Source of the DNA: CALKCV01 sp964619285
Lineage (GTDB): Bacteria > Cyanobacteriota > Cyanobacteriia > Cyanobacteriales > Microcoleaceae
DNA: 18,778 nt
NCBI GenBank assembly: GCA_964619285.1
Contig: CAZUCT010000141.1
Location: forward strand, 1-18,778
Direction of reading: 5' to 3'
Within the stretch, counting starts at the first letter, position 1; each line of letters opens with the position of its first letter. Both the position numbers and the translations under genes were made by a program. Under the pieces are notes generated by a model, which saw only the letters and a program-made list of their open reading frames with translations, was not told the origin of the DNA and did not search any database. This document shows positions 14,066-18,778 of this stretch, one piece after another.

Positions 14066-14356
14066 ATGAACGAATTAAGAATTAAATGCCAGCATCCAGA
14101 GTCAATCAAGCGGTTTTTTAAAGATATGCTAGAAAAAGAATTGAAGTTGCTATCTAATAGCATCCAGCGAACCGAAAACCGATTGCATGAATTTGAAGCT
14201 AAATATCAATTATCCACGGAGGAATTTTTGCAGCGATATCGGAATGACGAGTTTGAGGAAACTTTAGAATTAGATGAATGGATAGGAGAATCTTGGATGT
14301 TGAAAAATTTGCGCCAAGAAGTTGAGAAATTCAAGGGGGTTGAGTTTGTTAATTAA
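14066..14356 (+). CDS. Conserved-looking small helical protein, possible orphan antitoxin
   Basis: A 96-residue soluble protein that I do not firmly recognise. It is highly charged and helical: residues 20-60 are likely a coiled coil (KELKLLSNSIQRTENRLHEF), followed by LSTEEFLQRYRNDEFEETLE and an acidic DEWIGESWM segment. This reads like an antitoxin or a small regulatory protein. The ATG at 14066 follows AAGGAGGT with ideal spacing; an upstream in-frame ATG at 14021 lies in the mazF end and lacks a ribosome-binding site. It starts 19 bp after mazF, so it is probably in the same transcript. No toxin follows, only a duplicated repeat. Confidence 0.6.
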   Translation: MNELRIKCQHPESIKRFFKDMLEKELKLLSNSIQRTENRLHEFEAKYQLSTEEFLQRYRNDEFEETLELDEWIGESWMLKNLRQEVEKFKGVEFVN

Positions 14357-14502
14357 TGAATTAGTTTGTAGTAAGCGCTTTAGCGCTATAGGTGTTATTT
14401 TCAAGCACTAAAGCGATCGCTACAAACAATGAATTAGTTTGTAGTAAGCGCTTTAGCGCTATAGGTGTTATTTTCAAGCACTAAAGCGATCGCTACAAAC
14501 AA
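14355..14502. repeat. Tandem duplication of a 73-bp palindromic repeat
   Basis: Two identical 73-bp units occupy 14355-14427 and 14428-14500. Each holds arms of about 23 bp beginning TTTGTAG and ending CTACAAA that pair imperfectly around a GTGTTATTTTCA loop, and each contains a HIP1 site (AGCGATCGCT). The block lies between convergent transcripts and may terminate both. Confidence 0.88.
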
Positions 14503-14504
14503 CA

Positions 14505-14942
14505 TTACTCAATACCAGCAGAATCGGCATTAATACCCAGCATTCGTGCTATAGTAATCAATCTCCGATCTAGGGATAAAACACGCTCCACTCTACGGTT
14601 ATAGGCAATTGCTAGATGCAGGGCATCTCCAGCCCTCAAACCTGCAGCACCTTCTTGGAACAAAAACCTTGTTGCTACCTCGAAGTCGGCTCTACTTACT
14701 TCAAAAATAGCATAAGATTCTACTAAATGGGAGTCAAAGACTAGCATCACATCCCGTAGCATTTCCTGAGTTATGTCTCCCATCCGAAGTCGTCGGGCAA
14801 GCAGACTGGCAAACTCTACCTGAGTCCAGTCGCTAATAGCTAATCTATCTACAGAAAGATCGAAAATCGCTTCTTCTACCCGAACGCTGATATCTTCCTG
14901 TATGTAATAAGGAGCTAAAAAGCTAGTATCAATGTAAATCAA
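14505..14942 (-). CDS. vapC: VapC-like PIN-domain toxin
   Basis: A 145-residue PIN-domain ribonuclease. The acidic metal-binding residues of the family are visible: Asp5 in MIYIDTSFLA, Glu43 in TQVEFASLLA, Asp106 in LRAGDALHLA and Asp125 in VLSLDRRL. VapC toxins cut tRNA or rRNA; the target here is unknown. The start is an unusual TTG at 14942 that overlaps the antitoxin TGA as TTGA, and a strong GGAGG lies 5-9 nt before it. It is complete and directly coupled to the antitoxin. Confidence 0.9.
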   Translation of the reverse strand: MIYIDTSFLAPYYIQEDISVRVEEAIFDLSVDRLAISDWTQVEFASLLARRLRMGDITQEMLRDVMLVFDSHLVESYAIFEVSRADFEVATRFLFQEGAAGLRAGDALHLAIAYNRRVERVLSLDRRLITIARMLGINADSAGIE

Positions 14943-15181
14943 TATCTCTCCTCCCTGCGTAAAGCTTGCAATGTTTCTAACGTGCTGGTTTTAGAAAGGG
15001 TTTGGCGAGCTCTTAGGTCGGCGTTAGAGGTTAGAGGTCGCCTTGGCAACTGACGGCGTACCGGCGATAACTTCGCGATCGCCTCCCCATCCCGAGTAAT
15101 GACGACCTCAACTCCGAGTTCCACTTTGGCCAGGAGTTCGGTTAAGGTTCCTTCTATGTCTGCGATGTTGACTATTTCCAT
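14939..15181 (-). CDS. VapB-type antitoxin of the Phd/YefM family
   Basis: An 80-residue antitoxin. Residues 1-40 have the Phd/YefM pattern IADIEGTLTELLAKVELGVE followed by VVITRDGEAIAKLSPV. The basic C-terminal half (RRQLPRRPL, RARQTLSKTSTLETLQAL) should bind the PIN toxin. AAGGAGG lies 6-7 nt before the ATG, and a TATAAT-like box (15222-15217) is about 36 nt upstream. The pair probably represses itself, as is usual for the family. Confidence 0.88.
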   Translation of the reverse strand: MEIVNIADIEGTLTELLAKVELGVEVVITRDGEAIAKLSPVRRQLPRRPLTSNADLRARQTLSKTSTLETLQALRREERY

Positions 15182-15216
15182 TTGTTGGCCTCCTTTTTTA
15201 GGCTCTGTTTTTTGAT

Positions 15217-15222
15217 ATTATA
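15217..15222 (-). promoter_or_regulatory. TATAAT -10 box upstream of VapBC
   Basis: A perfect TATAAT on the minus strand, about 36 nt upstream of the VapB ATG. There is no convincing -35 hexamer. The adjoining bases up to about 15257 carry a CTCATA-type microsatellite. Confidence 0.5.
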
Positions 15223-15325
15223 CCCGACATTGCGCTCCTCATACTCATACTCATGACGAGTACTTAAAAAGAGAATTTCTTTTGCTGAAAAACCCATTTT
15301 CTACCCCTGTCGAGTATGCCTCAAG

Positions 15326-15811
15326 TTAGCGACCACGCCACCGACGCCACGAGAGAATTAGAAGAGCGATCGCTACTGGTAACAGACTCAAGACGAAAGC
15401 AGGCGATTTCATAAACGATAAGTCTAAATAAGACTTCGGCGGGGAGTCTCCACCGACTGCTACGGTGGCCATAACTGCGCTTACTGTTAAGGCAGTTCCT
15501 ACTATCGCTACTGTCTCGCTTAAATCGCGATCGCCTTTTGCCTGTTCTATATCGATGATTCCCCGAACTGTACTGACGAGGTTTTCCAATACTTTTAATT
15601 CGGGACTTAAATTAAGACAGTCGCTTTCTATTTGTTGCTGATACTTTTCTTTGGCAAAGTTCTTAAACTCTTGCCAACCCTCTAAATTGCTGTTCGTTTT
15701 CCGTTCCAAAGTTGCCAACCGCCGCCCGTAACTTTCTAAATTAACGGCGATGGTTTTGCCTTGGTTTTCTAGCAAAAAAAGGCGGTCGGCGTAACTGGAT
15801 ACTAGGGGCAA
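15326..15811 (-). CDS. C-terminal membrane-anchor part of a split gene
   Basis: A 161-residue frame opening at a TTG (15811) without a ribosome-binding site. It lies in the same frame as the gene ending at 15830, with only one TAA and six sense codons between, so it is best read as the C-terminal part of a single ancestral protein of about 498 residues. Residues 1-95 are helical and charged (RLFLLENQGKTIAVNLESYG, probable coiled coil). Two hydrophobic segments follow, about 100-120 (IVGTALTVSAVMATVAVGG) and 135-155 (FVLSLLPVAIALLILSW), then a basic RRWRGR end. It may be a pseudogene fragment, or translated by readthrough or re-initiation. Confidence 0.6.
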   Translation of the reverse strand: MPLVSSYADRLFLLENQGKTIAVNLESYGRRLATLERKTNSNLEGWQEFKNFAKEKYQQQIESDCLNLSPELKVLENLVSTVRGIIDIEQAKGDRDLSETVAIVGTALTVSAVMATVAVGGDSPPKSYLDLSFMKSPAFVLSLLPVAIALLILSWRRWRGR

Positions 15812-15829
15812 AACTCTGGTTAAAATTAA

Positions 15830-16825
15830 TTAGAGTTCTGCTAATTTTAAAGGTTTTTTCTCCTGTATTTGTTGGGCGATCGCTTTGACTTTATCCACTA
15901 GATTTTTAATCTCTCTCGACTCCCGTTTTAACTCCTCTTTTAATTTGCGACTTTGCCAATAGGCCCAAATAGCTTTATGGCGATAGCAGAACAACCGCGC
16001 TAAATCGAAATAGATTACCTGCATTTTTTTGCGGTTAATTTCGATTGCTTCTGGGTCTAAATCTGGCGGAAACAAACAGATAATTGCACGATTGCTATTC
16101 CGCACAAACTCATCCCAATTTTGCCCCCAATTAATCGTATTTTGCCAATACTCAAAAACCCGAGCCCCGTTAAATTCTCCTAGTTCTTTAAATTTAGGTT
16201 TTGTGGAGGCATTAAAGTTTAATTGTTGGTAGCATTCATCTGCTACCTCCCGAAGGTTTGAGTTATTATCGGAAAGTTGCCCCCAGACGAACCAACTTTG
16301 ACCGATACTGCCTTGTTTTTCTGGTTCTAAACTCTCTAAATGGGGGCGATGGTTGATATTAGCAACAATGGTTTTTTTATTCGCCCCTACGGCCTCAAGG
16401 GATTGAGAATTATTATTTTTTTGTTGGCTTTCGGCATCGAGATAGCTGCCCGAACAATTAACGATTAAAGAGTAAGTGTCGCCTAATTCTGTCGCCAAAC
16501 AAAAGCCATCAAAATTAGAAGCAGGCACCCACTCCCTAAAAGGTTTTTGGTAAAGAATAACATAGTCTGCCTCTGGGTTTTCTTTGGTTTCTAACTCCTT
16601 TAATTTTTTTTCCAAAGGCGAATCAATTACGGCTAGCTTGGCTTCTTTTTCTCCTTCTAAAAGTTTAGCTGTTGCTAGCTCTTTGATTTGTTTGTCTAAT
16701 TCTGGGTCTATTTTGCGCCAAAATTTAATCCGGTTTCTTTTTATTTCTGAGTCTTGCCCCAAACTGTCGCGCAAGTCGTAAAGAAATAAATTGACGGAAG
16801 GGTAAATTAATTTTTGGTGGTTCAT
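15830..16825 (-). CDS. Hypothetical protein, N-terminal part of a split membrane-associated protein
   Basis: A 331-residue protein that I do not recognise. It begins NHQKLIYPSVNLFLYDLRDS, has a mixed alpha/beta body with recurrent tryptophans (QSWFVWGQLS, FEYWQNTINWGQNW), and ends in a long basic helical region (REIKNLVDKVKAIAQQIQE) that breaks off at a TAA at 15832-15830. The open frame resumes at once after this stop and ends in two membrane helices. It starts directly after the stop of the 140-residue gene (TAGATG), so the two are an operon. The overall plan, a soluble head, a long helical stalk and two terminal membrane helices, is only loosely reminiscent of CorA-like proteins; no function is claimed. 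Confidence 0.7.
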   Translation of the reverse strand: MNHQKLIYPSVNLFLYDLRDSLGQDSEIKRNRIKFWRKIDPELDKQIKELATAKLLEGEKEAKLAVIDSPLEKKLKELETKENPEADYVILYQKPFREWVPASNFDGFCLATELGDTYSLIVNCSGSYLDAESQQKNNNSQSLEAVGANKKTIVANINHRPHLESLEPEKQGSIGQSWFVWGQLSDNNSNLREVADECYQQLNFNASTKPKFKELGEFNGARVFEYWQNTINWGQNWDEFVRNSNRAIICLFPPDLDPEAIEINRKKMQVIYFDLARLFCYRHKAIWAYWQSRKLKEELKRESREIKNLVDKVKAIAQQIQEKKPLKLAEL

Positions 16826-17248
16826 CTATTTAAAGCGATCGCTTGAAGAAACATTTCTCATTTTACTTTTAGCAGAACGAACGGAATCAATATCTTGAAT
16901 AACGAGAAACCAATCCTCTAATTTATCTCCTTCGACCTGCTCTACAGTCCTAACAATATTGGTAATTTCCGTTGCTTCTGCCTCGCTGGTATCGTCTATT
17001 ATGGGCGAATCGCATTTATTTCTTTCTACATTAGAATCGGTCATTAAAGTACGAATTTTTTGATAAATATTCTCCAAAGGTTGATAGTTTTCGGCAAAAT
17101 AATCCAGCTTTCCAAAACCCGCATAACCTAACGCAATTTCCCGCCCAATTTGATTTAATTCTGCTTGTTTTTCCCTGGGCAATTCTGTTTCTAATAGGCT
17201 TAGAGCTAGGATAAAAGATTTAAAAGTAATGGCGTTTAAGTCTTCCAT
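16826..17248 (-). CDS. Hypothetical protein, first gene of a three-part operon
   Basis: A 140-residue soluble protein of unknown family. The N-terminal half is helical (NAITFKSFILALSLLETELP, then QAELNQIGREIALGYAGFG), and the C-terminal half is acidic and probably flexible. The ATG at 17248 follows AGGA. The stop TAG abuts the ATG of the next gene, so co-translation and a shared function are likely. The 330-bp region upstream (17249-17578) carries palindromic repeats. It may be a regulator or partner of the split membrane protein; this is inference from position only. Confidence 0.65.
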   Translation of the reverse strand: MEDLNAITFKSFILALSLLETELPREKQAELNQIGREIALGYAGFGKLDYFAENYQPLENIYQKIRTLMTDSNVERNKCDSPIIDDTSEAEATEITNIVRTVEQVEGDKLEDWFLVIQDIDSVRSAKSKMRNVSSSDRFK

Positions 17249-17578
17249 GATTCCTGGTTTTTACTACTGACAACGTTTTGATACTATCATAGAGGTTGCT
17301 TTTTGTCAACTAATTTCTTAAATCCGTCAAAAAACCCGGTTTTTTGAGACACGAACCAATCGAGAAACCCGGTTTTTTGGAAAAACCGGGTTTCTGAGAT
17401 ATTTACTCTCTGGAATCGTCATTTTTTAGAGTCGCGCTTAACAAACCAAAAAGCTTATCCAAAGGAGTTAGATAGACCTCATTTAAGTCAAGAGTTGCCA
17501 CGTTATCTTCTAACTTTAAAAACCGCTAAGTGTTTGGTTCAATTGTTACAAACCCCCCGTGGCAATCTCTATTTAGAC
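17249..17578. other. Intergenic region with repeats
   Basis: It contains one half copy (17332-17346) and one full copy (17363-17395) of the AAACCCGG palindrome. The rest (17396-17578) holds no gene with a start codon. A plus-strand frame is open from about 17397 into the neighbouring gene, but it has no start and no recognisable product. Confidence 0.5.
17363..17395. repeat. Palindrome of the AAACCCGG family
   Basis: A 15-bp stem (17363-17377 with 17381-17395) with a TGG loop. It is preceded at 17332-17346 by an isolated left arm. It is the same family as 4610-4642 and 6719-6751. Confidence 0.85.
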
Positions 17579-17914
17579 TCAAATAAATTCAAGTCGATTT
17601 CTCATATCTTCTGGCGTCAACACCTCCCAAATTAAAATTAAACCGCTCAGAATTTCTCCTGTCGATCGCCTACCTTTAATACAATAAGCGATACCTGCAT
17701 GGTTAACACCGGCATAATGAAGTCGGAGAAAATCTCGGTCTTGAGTAAAAATGACTCTGCCTTCAGAAAGTGCAAAAGCTAGCTGCACTTCATCAGAAGT
17801 AGAAATCAATCCCGACTCAGGAGTAGTTGTGACATCAATTCCTCGCTGCCTTAACCCATTAGCAACAGCATTAGTCACATTTTCATCTAGGTGAAATTTA
17901 ATCTTTTGTTGCAT
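17579..17914 (-). CDS. DUF5615 PIN-like toxin
   Basis: A 111-residue protein of the DUF5615 (Mut7-C/PIN-like) family. Visible motifs are FHLDENV (7-13) with Asp10/Glu11, TSDEVQLAFA (39-48) and IFTQDRDFLRLH (55-66) with Asp59 and Asp61, which fit the metal-binding residues of PIN nucleases, then HAGIAYC. It overlaps the upstream DUF433 gene by 17 bp, the usual arrangement of this toxin-antitoxin type (VapBC45-like). A probable ribonuclease with unknown target. The start at 17914 has a weak AGGGA ribosome-binding site within the antitoxin end. Confidence 0.88.
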   Translation of the reverse strand: MQQKIKFHLDENVTNAVANGLRQRGIDVTTTPESGLISTSDEVQLAFALSEGRVIFTQDRDFLRLHYAGVNHAGIAYCIKGRRSTGEILSGLILIWEVLTPEDMRNRLEFI

Positions 17915-18224
17915 TGCGTTCCCTTAATTTTTGCCGAACAAGAGAAGGAGTTTTTTCCTGCATTTCGAGAGCGAATTGTTCGTCTTCTCGAATTTGCTGG
18001 CGAATTTCTTCCCGGTGGTCGTGATAATATGCCAAAGCAGCATAAACATCAGCCAAAGTGATACTCGGATAGTGGAAGATAATTTCTTCGGGACACATCC
18101 CCATCCGTTCGTGCCAGATGACCACATCTTCTACTCTAATGCGATGGCCCGCAATGCGAGGTTTGCCCCCACAAACGCCGGGGGTGATTTCTATGTGTTC
18201 TGTTATGGTTGGTACTATTGACAT
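17898..18224 (-). CDS. DUF433 antitoxin
   Basis: A 108-residue protein with a typical DUF433 core: ITEHIEITPGVCGGKPRIAG (7-26), HRIRVEDVVIWHERMG (27-42), CPEEIIFHYPSITLADVYAALAYY (44-67). The C-terminal helix is charged (REEIRQQIREDEQFALEMQE) and should bind the DUF5615 toxin encoded downstream. DUF433 proteins are winged-helix-like DNA binders, so self-repression is likely. It has no obvious ribosome-binding site before the ATG at 18224, and dispersed repeats lie upstream. Confidence 0.9.
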   Translation of the reverse strand: MSIVPTITEHIEITPGVCGGKPRIAGHRIRVEDVVIWHERMGMCPEEIIFHYPSITLADVYAALAYYHDHREEIRQQIREDEQFALEMQEKTPSLVRQKLRERNATKD

Positions 18225-18289
18225 TTGGGTTATTGAGTTTGAGTACGCTATTAATTATAGCTTGGAAAACCCAGAAATCCGGTTTTGTA

Positions 18290-18499
18290 GCTTTGTAGGT
18301 CGGGCCGAAGTGAAACGAAACCCAACACTATTAATTTCCATTTTAGTTTTGTAGGTTGGGCTCCTGTGAAACGAAACCCAACACTATTTATTGGTGTTGA
18401 GTTAAACCGTGTTGGGTTCCGCTATCGCTTCACCCAACCTACATACTATTTATTGGTGTTGAGTTAAACCGTGTTGGGTTCCGCTATCGCTTCACCCAA
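18290..18499. repeat. GTTGGGT/ACCCAAC repeat array with 62-bp tandem units
   Basis: Two short inverted repeats (about 18290-18335 and 18350-18382) are followed by a 62-bp unit starting at 18383 and again at 18445, the latter cut by the gap. The first bases after the gap (CCTACATACTA) fit the end of another unit, so the array runs through the gap. The units contain GTGTTGGGTTCCGCTATCGC and its ACCCAAC partner. Confidence 0.85.
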
Positions 18500-18599
18500 N
18501 NNNNNNNNNNNNNNNNNNNNNNNNNNNNNNNNNNNNNNNNNNNNNNNNNNNNNNNNNNNNNNNNNNNNNNNNNNNNNNNNNNNNNNNNNNNNNNNNNNN
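18500..18599. other. Scaffold gap (100 N)
   Basis: Exactly 100 unknown bases, a common placeholder length. Both edges are in the 62-bp tandem repeat, so the assembler probably stopped in it. True length and content are unknown. Confidence 0.95.
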
Positions 18600-18607
18600 C
18601 CTACATA

Positions 18608-18725
18608 CTAAATCTTTCAGCGCAACGCCCCGGTTAGACCAGGCTTCGTGATAGTCAGGTTTAATCGCCAAAGCTTCATCGTAAGAGGCGATCGCTTCTG
18701 ATAACTCTTCTAAGTCTTTCAGCTT
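18608..18725 (-). pseudogene. TPR-repeat protein fragment
   Basis: The minus strand reads an open frame of 39 codons, including SEAIASYDEALAIKPDYHEA and WSNRGVALKDL, which is one TPR motif of the type abundant in cyanobacteria. It has neither start nor stop of its own: on one side it runs into the AAACCCGG palindrome near 18725, on the other into the 62-bp repeat near 18608. It is a broken remnant or a piece of a gene disrupted by repeats and by the assembly gap. Confidence 0.7.
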
Positions 18726-18778
18726 GGCAAAAAACCGGGTTTCGCAAATTAGATAGTGGGGCCAGAAACCCGGTTGGC
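18725..18778. repeat. Terminal copy of the window's first repeat
   Basis: It contains TTGGCAAAAAACCGGGTTTC, then a 32-bp stretch (18747-18778) identical to positions 9-40. The palindrome at the very end is cut off after its left arm. Confidence 0.85.

Noticed and set aside
17397..17640. Plus-strand open frame across the intergenic region into the DUF5615 gene
   Set aside because: About 75-80 codons without a stop, but no start codon, no recognisable motif, and it overlaps a well-supported gene on the other strand. Probably chance.
18383..18499. CRISPR array
   Set aside because: The 62-bp units are contiguous and identical with no unique spacers, so this is a simple tandem repeat.

Overview
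The window looks like a chromosomal scaffold from a filamentous cyanobacterium, probably of the Oscillatoriales (Microcoleus/Oscillatoria/Phormidium type). The evidence is many HIP1 octamers (GCGATCGC), cyanobacteria-type small proteins (a 2TM-domain protein and a DUF3181 protein), a CHAT-TPR protein, and dispersed AAACCCGGTTTTTT palindromes. The genus is inference. A run of 100 N at 18500-18599 marks a scaffold gap. The last 32 bases repeat positions 9-40, so the window is probably bounded by repeats.

Layout. Positions 1-1306 hold repeats and three small plus-strand genes. A large minus-strand CHAT-protease/TPR gene (1328-3154) follows, then a 585-bp intergenic region with a nested fold-back repeat (3505-3658). 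Next is a plus-strand block: a dual-OB-like protein that ends in an SSB-type acidic IPF tip (3740-4492), and an RloA-like ATPase / RloB-like TOPRIM pair (4718-6660), which is an AbiL-type phage-defence module. From 6772 to 9631 on the minus strand there are four tandem cassettes with nearly identical leaders. Three are complete Phd/YefM antitoxin + RelE/ParE toxin pairs. The fourth is a longer chimeric antitoxin-like gene followed by a DUF433 gene. A two-way promoter region separates them from metH (9718-13296), the only clear housekeeping gene.

Downstream of metH is more toxin-antitoxin material: a MazE-like/MazF pair (13377-14046), an orphan antitoxin-like gene (14066-14356), and, convergent across a duplicated 73-bp palindromic repeat, a VapB/VapC pair (14505-15181). 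An unrecognised minus-strand operon follows (15326-17248). Its second gene is cut by one in-frame TAA from a C-terminal membrane-anchor segment. The last genes are a DUF433/DUF5615 (VapBC-like) pair (17579-18224). The window ends in 62-bp tandem repeats, the gap, and a fragment of a TPR gene.

How it fits together. The window is a defence and toxin-antitoxin island around metH: at least six complete or probable TA pairs, two orphan antitoxin-like genes, one abortive-infection module, and a CHAT protease. The most notable points are the SSB-mimicking tail on the dual-OB protein next to RloAB, the tandem TA cassettes with a 239-bp exact repeat covering the DNA-binding half of two antitoxins, the 71-nt hairpin linkers between cassettes, and the single-stop split of the membrane-protein gene.
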